This document shows positions 29,101-41,452 of a stretch of DNA of 64,000 nt, piece after piece. Position 1 is the stretch's first letter; each line of letters opens with the position of its first letter. Source of the stretch: Heterotrichella gracilis (Eukaryota; Sar; Xanthophyceae; Tribonematales; Xanthonemataceae); NCBI GenBank assembly GCA_032358255.1, contig JAULBX010013762.1:1-64000 (forward strand), written 5' to 3'. A program made the translations under genes and the position numbers. The notes under the pieces are model-generated. The model was not told the DNA's origin, searched no databases, and saw only the letters and a program-made list of their open reading frames with translations.

Positions 29101-31933
29101 TGCACCCGTTAACCCTCCCCCCTCCACTCCTCAAACCTCTCCACCCCCCGTCCTCAATCGAGGTTCAACGTCCTCGTCCCTTCTCAACCTGCCCCATTTC
29201 CCCCCCCTGCAGGCGCGCCCTCGAGGCCCTAGTGGACGAAGGCCACGTGCGCAACCTGGGGGTGTCCAACTTCAGCCTTTCGCAGGTCGAGGCACTGCTT
29301 GCGGTTGCGCGCATCAAGCCTGTGGTCAACCAGGTGGAGCTGCACCCGCTGCTGGCGCAGAGGAAGATGGTGGGGGTACTGTTCAGGAAGGTGAGGGGTG
29401 TGATTAGGGTTTAGGGTTTAGGGTTATTGTGGTCAACCAGGTGGAGCTGCACCCGCTGCTGGCGCAGAGGAAGATGGTGGGGGCGCTGTTCAGGAAGGTG
29501 CGCACCTGATTAGGGTTTGGGGTTCAGGGCGTGGGGTTCAGGGTTTAGGGTTCAGGGAGGTTTAGGGTTCAGGATAGGGTAGGTGGGCATGCTGTTCAGA
29601 AAGGTGCGCGGTATGCTTAGGGTTTTAGGGTTTAGGATAGGGTAGTTGACAGCAGGGAAACCCTATCTACTGCTGCGTTCAGGAATACAGCCAAATGAGC
29701 GGTTGCTCATAACGAGCTTGGCACAACCTGTTTGTCAAATCCAGTCACTGGCCTGTCTTTCAATGTACCTGCATCCCCATGGGCATCCCCACAATTATCG
29801 GATGGGGATGCTCTTTTGGCATGTACCTGCATCGGTGGCCTGGCCCTGGCCTGTGGGTGTGGCTGACGACCCATTTCGACCAAACCATTGACGCCCCGCA
29901 TGCACGCCATGTGGGTATACATGATCCTTCTTCCATGACTCTGACACACACACAAGCCAAGGCCAGGCACCCATACATGCATACCATATGCATGCACATC
30001 ATATCATGCACACCATATACATGAGTGAATCCTTGTACCGTAACTCTGACACACACATACAAGTTAGAGCCAGGCATCCATGTATGCACACCGCCTGCAT
30101 GCATGCCAGGACCCTGGACACTTAACCCTGGGCCCTAAATCCCTCTGACTCTGACAAAAGCCAAGGCCAAGCAACGCATTATGCACACAGTGCAGCAGCA
30201 TCCACCCACCCACCTTCTTCTATCATTAGTAATTACTGTTAACAGTTGACCTCCCCAGCGTGTGCACTACTGCCCTTGGACATGCGATGAGATGTGCATG
30301 CCTTGTGCCACATGAGTACACATTAGCCTGTGATGGCACATGATCCCTTAGCCTGTGGCATCAACAGCAATGACAGACTGATGATGATGATGATGATGAT
30401 GCATCCAGCTGAGATGCTGCTTTTTGATGAAAATTTGACAACTGGCCTAATAATGAAATAAAAATACTTGTCAAACTTCTGTGTCAAACTAATAATGATG
30501 CATCAACCTGTAATGCCAACCTGTGGCGCTGACCTGTGGTGACCTCCCCTGCAGGGCGTGTACAGCGTTGCCTATTCCCCCCTTGGCCACCGCGACGCCA
30601 CCCTAGTGTCTCACCCAGAGGTGCTGGCAGTGGCGCAGGAGGCAGGGAGGACGCCCGCACAGGTGAGGGGCTAAATATTGAACAAGGAATGGAAAAAAAT
30701 TGAAGATTAAAAACCTTGAATGAATTGGAAATTGCATTATCGTGGGTACCCTTGGATTGGGTGAGAGGTGCTGGCAGTGGCACAGGAGGCAGGGAGGACA
30801 TCCGCAGAGATGAGGGGCTAGATGTAAATTAATGCATCAATGGAGTGATAACAACGTTTTTGGGCATGATTCGTTTTGCAAAAGGGCATAAGCTCTAAAA
30901 CAGCGTGGGCTTCAGTACTTTGCAACCCATGAACGTATAGGAAATTGCATGCGGAGTGCAGCCGCGGTGTTGAAGGTAGCCCTTGAAATGGGTGTGACGG
31001 GCAAGATTGTGCGTTTGTTTTGTGGTATACATCTGAGGCCACCCACGTTTGTCGTTTTTAGTACCATGGGTATGATGCGCAGCTATTTTTCTTGCATTTC
31101 CAGGCAGTAATCCGACGCTAATATCAATGGTGCCCTTGTGTGCTTGTGTGTCCCCAAAATCCTAAATCCCCGGCGCGTTCCCATGTCACCCTTCCGGGGG
31201 GATGTGCGAAACCCTGAACCTACATGGCAAGCTTAAACCCCTTGCGCCTTCCCAGGTCATTCTGCGGTGGAACGTGCAGCGCGGCGTGGGCGTCATCCCC
31301 GCAGCATCCAGCGAGGGCCACCTGAGGGAGAACCTGGACCTGTTCTCTTGGAAGCTGACCAATGACCAGAAGGTGAGCAGTAGTTCAGGGTTTAGGGTAG
31401 CTGTTTAGGGTTTAGGGTAGCCCCAATGGAAGCCGTAATGAGGGCCACCCGAGGGAGAACCTGGACCCGTTGTCGTGGAAGCTGAACAATGACCAGAAGG
31501 TCAAATCCTGGGAAAAGCATCGTATAATTTTGGACAAGGGTGAGCAAAGGCATGTGGAGTCCCAGTGCGGGATGCACGCTGGTGAGGCAGTGAGGTACAC
31601 GCATTCCAGCAACACATCCAGATGAGCAGTAACCATCACCGGAGACATTTCACATGCAAATGCATCTAACAGTACCCTTTCCGAGGCGCGCATTTCGAAA
31701 CACTTGTGTTTCTTGCAGCTTGTAGTCCTTTTGTTTTTTTGCAGCTGGTCATTCTGTTGTTTTTGCAGCTGGTAATTGTAACTCTTTTGTTTATTGCAGC
31801 TGGTAATTCTTTTTTACTAATGCAGGCACGCCTAGACCGCCTAGACTGCGGCAAGCGCTTTGTGACCTCCACATGGCATGACTTTGGGGGCGCTGAGGAG
31901 GGGGGGGCGGCCAAGCCTAGCGAGCTACTGTGA
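26115..31933 (+). CDS. Aldo-keto reductase with a disordered N-terminal extension
   Basis: A TIM-barrel, NAD(P)H-dependent carbonyl reductase of the AKR superfamily, presumably cytosolic. Exons: 26115-26220, 26339-26385, 26653-26715, 27198-27328, 27958-28128, 28710-28838, 29213-29390, 30555-30662, 31256-31372, 31826-31933; in frame, 385 aa. The catalytic tetrad is complete with exact AKR1 spacing: Asp127 and Tyr132 (YRHLDCAREY), Lys161 (FVTSKVW), His194 (LLLVHWP). Other family blocks are NLGVSNFS, VVNQVELHPLLAQ, VAYSPLG and VILRWNVQRGV. The usual NADPH-phosphate motif VIPKS reads VIPAA. About 90 residues precede the barrel, far more than normal; they include DVRVNAEKKDAAAAG, GNTGTWNGPAPRGRQGPPP and an Ala8 run from a GCTGCC repeat. 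The first three exons are the least certain, though their phases fit. A TGTAA follows at 31990. Confidence 0.85.
29672..29712 (-). mobile_element. Possible LINE 3'-tail remnant
   Basis: In aldo-keto reductase intron 7, a stretch containing GGAATACAGCCAAATGAGCGG resembles, with several changes, the shared LINE tail core seen at 45540-45575 and 11150-11190. No flanking direct repeat was noticed. It is older or more diverged than the others. Confidence 0.35.
30383..30402 (+). repeat. (GAT)n microsatellite
   Basis: About seven GAT/ATG trinucleotide units in aldo-keto reductase intron 7. A shorter one of the same kind is at 50927-50942. Confidence 0.8.
31588..31628 (-). mobile_element. LINE 3'-tail remnant
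   Basis: In the last aldo-keto reductase intron, GCATTCCAGCAACACATCC followed by AGATGAGCAGT matches the LINE tail core at 45540-45575 with about six changes. The orientation is the same as the other copies (antisense to the host gene). Confidence 0.5.
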
Positions 31934-33083
31934 TTATCATTAAGGTGTCGTTGTAGTACTTCAGGCGTGATGAGCTGTTGCTGAAGAGATGTAAATAAAT
32001 ACCTTGGTTGGAACATAAATACTAAAGCCGCAAGCTGCATTCTATGTAGCCAGCCCGAGTCTCTCAGAGTGTTCACGGAGGGATGCACCGGGTGGCAGTA
32101 GTATCCCGCCAGGGCCCGTGATTGCAATGTGTTGAACAGAACTTGACGATATTTTGTTCCAGGAAACAAAACAGGACCTGAGCCCTAATTCATTGTGCAC
32201 GGTATCACTGATCAGCACTGGCGAATACTGTATGTGACATGCAAGTACTGAACCATTGACCGCCATCATGGAATGATTCGCTGGCCAGGGCAAGGCATGC
32301 CATGCCATTGGCACAGTTGGCAATAGTATACGATTGGTCTACCCAATGGATACGCATCCACGTGCGTCCCTGCGCGGATATGCTAGGCCCGCAGTGCACA
32401 CCATCAAATTGAATTCCATTTAATCGATTGGATGGCCCCCCCATGGTAGTACTACCAGGAGTCTCTAGGAATGCCTCAATAATTGATTCATCTGGTGGTT
32501 CACCAAACTGTCATCATTGCACAAGCAGACTGAGATCACGACCTAGGCTGCACAATGTGTTACGATGACAATGGTGCACATCCCATACACATCGGATGAC
32601 ACAGTCACTGTGCCTGATAGACTACTTAAGTGTTTCTCCAAAGTTTTTCGTTTTACAGATAGTGGTCCCGCTTGACCAGTGGTACACTCAGTGGGAATGA
32701 TATATATAATTCCACACCAAGTTGGACGCGGCAATTGCACAATGCTGAAAATGATAGATCCATCGACAGTGCGCACCCCTGCGACCCACCCCGTGCCGGG
32801 ACCGGCAAATTACTGAACGAATGAATGTACAATTCTGAAGAAAAAAAACAGTTGGCAAAACCTGCATGGAAGAGGACCAGTGAACACAAACATTTTAAAC
32901 TGCACGAGGATATGGTGCTGCGATACATCTAAGAAACCGATGCCAGTGGTAAGATCAATTGCCAATCGTCAAAAGACTGCTCCCCAGGTGATTCCCCGTT
33001 CTGCATCCTGCTACCAATGTGGCTTGCCTGTGCTGTGGTGGGCCATGTTGCATTGCACACCACCCATCCCAACCACCCCAGCC
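31934..33083. other. Intergenic region between convergent genes
   Basis: 1.15 kb between the 3' ends of the aldo-keto reductase and the MoCo sulfurase. No gene is supported. It is more AT-rich than its surroundings and holds no echo or telomere-type repeat that I can see. Confidence 0.5.
31990..31999 (+). terminator. Poly(A) signal after the aldo-keto reductase
   Basis: TGTAAATAAA lies 57 bp after the stop codon. TGTAA is the usual green-algal poly(A) signal. Confidence 0.6.
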
Positions 33084-36000
33084 TCACGATAGGAACCTGA
33101 CAACCTGCCCTACATGTAACATCCCCCCCTGCCCCCCCTCCCCACCCCCCGCCGCCTCCTGTGCCAGCAGCATGCCAAAATTGATTTTCCCCCTTGTGCG
33201 CCGGTACTGCGCCAGGGTCAACAGCGGCTCGGCACCCGTGCGCCTGCAGTCAGCATGTGATAAGGTCAGCAGAGAGGCGGCACATCAGCGCACAGGGGAG
33301 GGAGATACACAACACCTGATGTGGTCGGGACAAGTTTCCCATCCCCTGTACAAAGGCGACACAACGGTGCATAGGGGATGGAGATACCCTGCAACCCACA
33401 CGTACTTGAACAAGCCATGTAAGGGTATGGAAAGGCAGTCAATAGAAACACGTTTGACCTTGAGCCATGACTCCATTGCATCCTCCAGAGGCTAGCTTGA
33501 TGCGCCTGGATGGGTGAGGGGTGGGGTATAAATAAATAATTATTAATAATATTAATAGCACAACACATATCCGCCCAACCCCCCTCCCCCCACCCCCTCT
33601 CAACCCACCCACCTGCCGCTCCCAGGGTCCCTGTTCACCATCTCGCAGCGGTTGCAGGGCCCAACCACACGCAAGCAGTGGGGACCAACCACCACCCGCC
33701 CAGCGCCATCCTCCACATGCGCCACCAGCCCCTTGCCCCCCACCACCAGGTTAGGCCTGAAGCGGGTGGCCTCCACGGGTTGGGGGGAGGTGGTGGTGGG
33801 GGTGGCGGTGGCTGCCTTGGCTGCTAGGCGGGAGTTGAGTTGGTCCAGGCTGGCCTCGTTTATGAGCAGGAACTGCGCCTCATTGGCAAACCCTGCAATG
33901 GCAGGACGTCGAGTTGGGTCCCTAAACCCGAAAATCCTATCGAGGCAAACCCTGAGGCACCACCACTTCACACTATCGAGCAGCGGGAACTGAGCCATGC
34001 TGGCAAACCCTGCCAGAGAGCATGTGGTGATCATACCCTGACCCTACACACCCTGACACCTCATTCCTAGACACGCAAACCCTGTGACTCCCAGGCAGAG
34101 CAACTCCCAGTCCCCAGGAGGCATGCACGAGTGACACATGCTCTAATGCAAGCCGCAGCCACCCGGCCCTTACCAATGGTCGCCGCATCCCTGAACCCTG
34201 AACCGGAAGCCTAAACCCGAAACAGCCTTACCTATGGTTGCCGCCTCGTCCTCACTCGCTCCCCCCTCTCTCCCCTTGCCTTTCACTCCCCTCCTGCTGC
34301 CCGCGACCTGCCTCACCAGGCGGCACCGCACCCCCACCGCACCCTCCAGCCAGGCGGCAGCTGCGCCCCCACCGCTGCCCTCCCCCTCCTAAATCAGCCA
34401 CACCCCTTAGTTAGTCAATTAGTCCACAGACAGCCAGCTAGTTACTGTGTTAAAATAACTAGTATCCCAATGAGTTTTTACATTTGGTACAATGCTAGCA
34501 TTCTTGATCATCGCTCATCCCTATGATTGACACAAGTATTTGCCATAATGCAAGGACAAACATGCAGTCGCGATGGGCTTAAACCCTACACCCGCACCTG
34601 CATGCTGCACACCCTGTCTGTGCACACCCTAAACCATCCCCTACACCCTACACCCTCACCTGCATGCTGCACACCCTAAACCCTACACCCTGACCCTAAA
34701 CCCTAATCCCGCACCTGCATGCTGCACACGCTGTCCGCACACACCCGCACACGCGCCTCCCCACTTCCCATTTCCCCCACCCGCGCAATGGGGATCACCA
34801 GGGGCACCGATGCGCCTGGACAGGTGAGCGTGAGCGTGCCGTGCTGGAGGTCGATGTGTGGGGTGATGGTGGCCAGGGCAGGGCAGCGCTTTTGGGTGAG
34901 CGCCTGGCCCTGGTCATCCACCAGCGCCCACTCTCGGTCGTACAGCAGGCCGTTGGGTCCCAGGGCCCAGGAGGTGGCCTGCACCAGGATCAAATTTAGT
35001 CAGTGACGGGATGCAAAATAAAACTCCCACATCCGAATCCCACCACTTTTGCACACCATGTTCTGCTGCCCAAGGCCCGGGAGCCGACCATGCCCATTCC
35101 GGCATATGAATATTATGTTAATTGATGGCACCACCCAAACAGCCGCGCTTTGACCAGACGGCACTCTTTGGCTGGTGAAAAAACACACACATGCACACGC
35201 TTCTGGGTGTGTACCACCTCACCTGCATGGGTGCGCATGACTTCACCGGGTGCACACAAATGCTGCGCAGCACACCACACGTGTCTCGCCCCGCATCGCC
35301 CACCCCTGCCTCCTGTGTATCAGCCTCCCCCTGCACGAAGTTTACTATTGCGTTAGTGACCTGCGTAACCCAGCAACATGTCAACATCAATCAAGCTCCC
35401 AATGGCACTGTATTATTTAGAATATTTTCCTAAGCCTCGCGCTGTGCAAACACCTCAGCCGGCTCAAAGTATTTCTCCACACACCTATACCCTAACCCCT
35501 AAACCCTGCTCCCTCCTACCTGCACAAAGTACTTCTCCACAAACCGCAGCACCGCGCGCGCATCCTCAAACGCGGACATGTAGCCAAAGGACACCCGCAC
35601 AGCGCCCGTGGGAACCCCATCGATGACGTCATTGTCGTCCCAACACACGTGCCCCGCAGCGTGATGCTCCCGTAAATCATGGGCACTGAGTCCCAGGGCG
35701 GACGCGCATGCGCCTGGGTTGCAGAAGCAGCCGGTGCGCAGGCGCAGGTTGCACAGGCCAGCCAGCTTCTCCACCTCCCTGCAGGGGTTTGGGGATTAGG
35801 GTTTAGGGTTGCAGAAGCAGCCGGTGCGCAGGCGCAGGTTGCACAGGCCAGCAAGCTTCCCAACCTCCCTGCAGTGGCATTTAAATGGCGGTTAAGGGGA
35901 GTGACGGCAGCGGTGCTGTAATTGGGGGGGCAAGGGGGCTGCAGGCGGGGGTGCAGCAGGGTAGTGGTGTGTGGGGTAGGGGGCAACTGCATTCCTCTTT

Positions 36001-39000
36001 TTTCTTCTATATAAGCCATAATCTCCATGCAGTTGCTATAAGTGTGCTTCACTGGTATCGTGCGTGCCCTGCAGCCATTAATGGGTGTGTGAACTCATTA
36101 TCTGCGTTTGAGCCCCTCTCCCCTCCTTACCTGTAGCCCACAAAGCTGCCGTTTGGCCTCATGAGGTTGAACGTCACCACAGGGCCCTGGCCCACCGCAC
36201 CCCCAAACACAGGCTCATGGTCTCTGGGTGGGCTGCGCACAAACCCCTCGCCAGGTGCCCCCTGACCATGCTGCCAATCATGAGACTGATCATGTGATTG
36301 GCCGCTGTGGCTAGGCTGCGCCACCTGGCCCACAGGCAGTTCCCGGACCCTAGCCGAGGGTACCTCAGCCAGCTCCTGAACCCTAGCCAACGGCGCGTCA
36401 GGCGCCGCCAAGTGCCTGCTGGGTGTGTGGAAAGGGGTGCTCCCACCTCCACACCCTCCCGCTCCGCTTAGTGGCGCCCTCCCATTGTGCGCCGCCCCCC
36501 GGAGGCTGCCCTGCCCCTGGGATGGGTTCAGGGGCAGCTTGCGCCTGTGTTGAAGCACCGCCAGCCTGCGGCGCGCGTTGGCCGTGGGGCCATCCCCATC
36601 CAGGGAGCCGCCCGATGCGTCTGTGCATGTGCTGAGCGGGGATCCCGGGATGGAGCGGTCACCAGGCGCGCACGCACCTACATACACACAGGCTGTGCTT
36701 ACTGGCTGCCCTGTATCCTTATTTGTCCCGGGGACCCACTTATGCATCTATGCTGAAGGTCTTAGCAAGCAGGTAGCCTGGGATGCAGCAACACACACTC
36801 ACAAAGCACACACTGGAAAATTATGAAAACTCAATGACTGATATAATTTGGAATTTACACAACTACTTTCAACTCTAAAAATCACAGTGGGTATGGCAAC
36901 AGTCTGCTGCAGCATATTTTTGCAGTGTTGCACGCAAACACCATTGGCGCACTGCCATTGCACCCGTAATGCATGCAACCCTGGTGTGTAGCAACCCACC
37001 TGACTGGCTGGCACAGCTGCTGGATGACAGGCGGCCAAGGTGTGGGGGCTCAAAAGGGCCGCTTGCCGCACAGCTGCCGCTGCTTGAGGCGCTATCAGGC
37101 AGGCAGGGCTGCCCATGAGCCATGGCAAATGACCCTGGTGCGGATGCGTCCACATGAGGCGGCAAACGCTGTTGCTGCAGTTGCTCAGAGCCCGGCCTTG
37201 ATGAGGCTGATGCAGACGCCTCATTGTGTGCTGACACATGCTGTTGGTGCTGCAATTGCCCAGAGCCTGAGCGCATCGGCTGGCTTTCAAGTGCGCCACC
37301 TGGTATATGCTGGTGGCTTTCAGCGGCGCAATCCGATGGCTGCTGGTGGCTTTCAGCAGCACCATCTGATTGCTGCTGGTGGCTGCGCTGTGATGGAGAT
37401 GGCACCTGGCCGTGGCGCAGCGCGGCGTTGTACAGGATGCACACCGGCTGGCCGTTGTGGTGCGCCAGGGCTGCCAGCTCATCGCTCAAATACCTGCACC
37501 ACATGCACTGGGGATTCTTGATACGCAATACATCGATACGAAAAAAATGTGGACTTTGCTTTCTACATATGCTTGGCTTCCCATTCACAGTAGGGAGGCC
37601 AGTGGGGAACCACCATCTGGCCAGGGACCAAACCCACACCCACAAGCGACCACTTGAGTCCAGGCCACGTTCCAGCACCATTGAGCAGGCCATGGGTGGT
37701 GGGGGACCACGCACCGCGTGAGGGAGCGCGTGTGGGGCGCAATGGCGGGGAAGCCACCCAGCGCCGCCAGCTGTCGGAATCCATGTGGGAGCGCAGCCAC
37801 GCCCAGGTAGTGGCTGGTGCCGTCCTCAAACCCGGCCTCGCCAGGGCGCTTGCTGCAGCATAACAATAATCATTACTGCTTGATTCAATGGGGGCAGGCT
37901 GGGTTCACACCAGGGGATAGAATCGCAAGTTGGTGGATCCAACATTGCAAAGGGGTGAGGACACGGAATGATCAAAAGTGGTATAAGCAGCGCCAGGACA
38001 GAGTCAAGTGGCACAAGAATGTGCATGGCTGTCTGCTAATCTGGCTGTACTGGTGGAATGCTCTAGTTAGCTAACTACATTCATTGGTTATGAAAGCCCC
38101 AGAGCAGACCTAAAGTAGGGTTCCTTGCTCGCCATGAACAAGTGGGATGGTGTCCATGCCTTTGTGTACAAGTGGCAGGGGTGCGTGCGTGCGTGCATGT
38201 GGACGTGGCTGTCTGCCGCCATGATATGATATAATTTGATAACAAAACTTTAACAAAATGCCAACAAAAAATTCATTGTTTTTGTAGTTTGCGTACATGT
38301 GGAAGTGGCTGTCTGCCGCCGACACCTCCACAGTGCCCCCTCCAAAATAGGCCTTGTCCAGTACGGGCATGGCGGCCTTGCCCACCAGCAGCGCACCCAG
38401 GCCGCTGGGGTAGCCAAACATCTGCAACAAGGTGCTTGTCAGCAGAAGCAGCAGGGGACCCAAACAGAAGGCATGGCAACCTAACCGTCTGCACCTCAAA
38501 GTACATCCAGTACCACATGATTAATCAGATCAGCACTCTGATGCACTGGCATGCACGTGCCATGCGCACATGCGTGCGTGGAACTTCAGACCTCCTGGCA
38601 CTGTTGTAAGCATGGACAGATGCTCGCATAATGTGCGCACTGATGAGCTTATTGCTATACCTTGTAATAGGACAGCACCACGAAATCTGCCGGAAATGCC
38701 GTCAGATCCGGGGGGCTGGTCCCGCAGGCCTTGGCAGCATCCAGCACCACATGCCATTGAATATTTGGCGGGGATGCAGAACTGGGATTGATGGCCCCAG
38801 ATTGTATCTGGGTGATCCACTGGGGATCGTACTGCACGCCGCTGAAGTTGGATTCCAGGGGGAAAGCAAATAGCGAATGGGGCTGCCCTGGTGATGACAC
38901 GTGGCGGTGGGCGCCATGTGAGAAGCGCATGGGAGCACAGCAGGGCTGCAACGTTGGTGGTCCTGCAGGAGAGAAAAAACTTCTCGTGTTGCGACAACAG

Positions 39001-40837
39001 AGCTAGCATCTAGCAGGTGGGAAATAATTTACAATTTGCATAAATCTCAGCCATTTTTGGACACTAAAACATCCTCAAGGTTAAGGTGAATCGACAGGAA
39101 AACGAAATGACTTCAAAAAATGGAGGTTCTAGTGCACTAGTCCAGGTAGCGCGATCCCTCCCCGCCCTCCTCCCACCTTTCCTACCTGCTCCACCCCCCT
39201 GCCTTGCCTCCACCGGCAGCGCCTGCGCCCCCCGCTGCATGGCCACCTCCCGCACCCCCACGCAGCTGTTGTGGTTGTCAACCAGGTAGGCGAAGCAGCT
39301 GGCGGGAGTCCAGGGAAAGGCATCTGCAAGCAGCTTCAGGGCGCCTGCACAGGGAATGGGAAGAGAAGGCATGGATGGAAATTTCATCATGAAATCCCCA
39401 AATGACATGCTAAAGTGTTTGGGAGAAAACGGTGTGCTAGGCCAACCCACGACCACAAGGATTAGACTTTCTACTGTGCATCTATTCAGTTTTCCCATTG
39501 ACATACTGTAGCAGAACCAGGACGGGGTTACCGTGGCACAAGCTGGCGCAAGGCTGGCTGCTCACCCTAAACTCCAAACCCTAAACCCTACTCCCAGCGG
39601 CGCAAGCTGGTGCAAAGCTTTGTGCTCACCTGGCAGCACTGCCAGAATGCAAGTAACTAGATGCACAGTGCTGGACCCCTGCATACCTGTGGCGCCCGAC
39701 GTGAAAATGCAGTGGTAGTCCTGGGCGCTGGTGTTGCAGGCCTGAAGGGTCAGCTCCCGCGCCTGTGCCTCTGGCCCCCCACCAGCCGGGGCCTGCTGGC
39801 TGTGGGGGTTGCCGTGCACGCGCACTGCCAGCTCCTGCAGGGGCGTGCAAGGTGGCTGTGGGTGCAGTGGCCAGGGGGTGTGCAATAGTGGTGCAATGGG
39901 CAATGTCACGAAATGTGGTGCTAGGCGCTGTGTGCATGTGCCTAACTTCAGGGTCAATTCCATAGCCTTGGATCAGTGCTAATGCAGTAGCAATGTGCAC
40001 CACTGGCATTTTTGCAAAGCAGAGGACGCATGTACAGGCGTGTGAATCCCGCACAGTGGCGGTACCAGTAAACACCTTGGTATGCCTCTACTGGCCCTCT
40101 CCAAAGCGAGCCGATGTGAAGCCTATGTGGCTGTTGTCTGCCCTCACCTGAAACACCTGCCGTATCTGGCTCTCAGAGTAGAGCGTGGCGCCCGCGTGGT
40201 CCACATACACACACTGCTGCAACCGGCTGAACTCCTGTGCGCGAAGGGCGTCAATGGTGCCCCCATACCCGTAGCCTGTTTGGCCGTAACGGGCCAGGAA
40301 TGCCTGCTTGGCTGCTGAGTGCTCAGTGCCTGCCCTTGGTTGCTGGGTGGTGGTGACAGGAGCACCGGTATGGTGCGCTGGCACGGGTTTAGAAGGCGGG
40401 TGGGGTTTGTGGCCAGCTAGGTTGGAAACTGCAAGCGAGGGCAACAAAACTCTGACGCAGAAGGCAACGACACATGTGTGCATTACAGACTGGAAATGTT
40501 GCACCACCGTCGAGGTTCCTTCCTAGGTGCAACTCTCAGACTGAGGGTTAAAGCTTTGTAATATAACCAGCATGGAATATGCATGCATGCAGATGCATGC
40601 ATATAGACACAACCTCACAAGGTTGGTTGACAGTGCACACCAGCCTGCGCGGTTAAAATAGGATTATATCAAAGGTTTGCTACACAAGTAAAGCACACCA
40701 GGTGCTATTACAGCTGGGTTAAAACTAGGTTATCTACCTCTCGTAATCCACAGCAGGGTCTCCAGCGCTGCCCTCCAAAGCCACAACGACAACACCACCG
40801 GCCAGAAGGCAACCTGTATAGCTACCAAGACCCCCAT
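33084..40837 (-). CDS. ABA3: Molybdenum cofactor sulfurase (NifS-like plus MOSC)
   Basis: This ABA3/MOCOS-type enzyme moves sulfur from cysteine onto the Mo cofactor of aldehyde oxidase and xanthine dehydrogenase. Exons: 40837-40738, 40428-40148, 39834-39687, 39344-39186, 38962-38661, 38421-38297, 37852-37715, 37493-37000, 36677-36131, 35778-35520, 35330-35223, 34978-34715, 34388-34232, 33892-33613, 33243-33084; in frame, 1,173 aa (Arabidopsis 819). Motifs: VYVDHAGATLYSES, VHGNPHSQ, FTSGATG, SNFSGVQYD, the PLP lysine Lys330 (VVLSYYK|MFGYPSGLG), FEDGTSHYLGV, the LRTGCFCNPGAC cysteine pair (782/784) and PTGAVRVSFGYMS; then MOSC (SICVHPVKSC, VVGPCNRCEMV, LTLAQYRRTRGKINFG, ending LHVGQVVRFLS). 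Two odd parts: a hydrophobic first exon, and over 200 residues of Ser/Gln/His- and Gly/Pro-rich insert (exons 8-9) before the catalytic cysteines. Confidence 0.92.
33963..38222 (-). repeat. Set of splice-junction echoes in MoCo sulfurase introns
   Basis: Exon 14 5' end (33963-34010), exon 12 3' end as short copies with the donor (34590-34680), exon 10 3' end (35462-35490) and exon 10 5' part (35807-35878), exon 6 3' end (38183-38222). CCCTAAACCC or TTTAGGG runs sit between copy and source at 34680-34705, 35485-35510 and 35790-35808. As elsewhere, 3'-end copies lie downstream and 5'-end copies upstream of the source exon. Confidence 0.7.
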
Positions 40838-41452
40838 TTGGGCAAGCCTATACCATCAGTTAGCAGTGGCTGTTCATACGGTCTGAGGGGACTGCCAGCT
40901 GTGCTCAAGCCACTTTGGACAACCAATACGATTTTCGACAACTCGTTCCCTAAAAAGACAGTTGACCCCACCGTGGGCCATTTTAGGGTGCGGAGTTGGG
41001 GTCAAGAGCAGTTGGAAGTGGCGTAAAAAGCTTGCCACGGTTGCCAAGCCACGCAAATGTTTAGGGTTCTAGTATTAGGGTTCCATCCTCCCCACTGGGT
41101 CAGTCACACTTTCGGTGCTAGCCTAGCAGCTAGGCTGTCGAGCAAAGTTGGTCAAAACGTTGCTTTGCACCGTGTGCTGGTTGCCTTAATCGTGTGCTTG
41201 TGCCAGGGGCTCGACGTATTGAAGGGCACACCGGTCGAGTCGCCTGCCCAGCGCACAGGAGGCAAACAGCTGGTCTCGCTGGCAGCATGTTTCGTATGCC
41301 CAGGCTCGGCAAATCTTCTTTCAATGCGGCGTAAGGAGCTGGAGTGAAAGTGGGTACTCTCATCGAAGAGATTTTGCGCCGTAGCTTCGGTGCTATTTTG
41401 GCAACCGCCCAACAGCCCAGTTCATTACACAGCTGGGAACCCATCGACCATC
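40838..41452. promoter_or_regulatory. Divergent promoter region of the MoCo sulfurase and the OSCA-like gene
   Basis: 615 bp between two divergent start codons. It should hold both promoters. GTTTAGGGTT occurs near 41058. No other named site was seen. Confidence 0.5.

Larger units (their letters stand above)
27383..31503 (+). repeat. Set of splice-junction echoes in the aldo-keto reductase
   Basis: Exon 4 3' end copied twice (27383-27446, 27489-27551), each followed by a TTTAGGG run; exon 5 3' part (28232-28336); exon 6 5' part upstream (28591-28660) and its 3' end downstream twice (28876-28950, 29003-29045); exon 7 3' end (29431-29500, weaker at 29580-29615); exon 8 3' end (30763-30816); exon 9 3' end (31437-31503). 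Divergence differs from copy to copy, so the events are of different ages and are not assembly duplicates. Confidence 0.85.
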
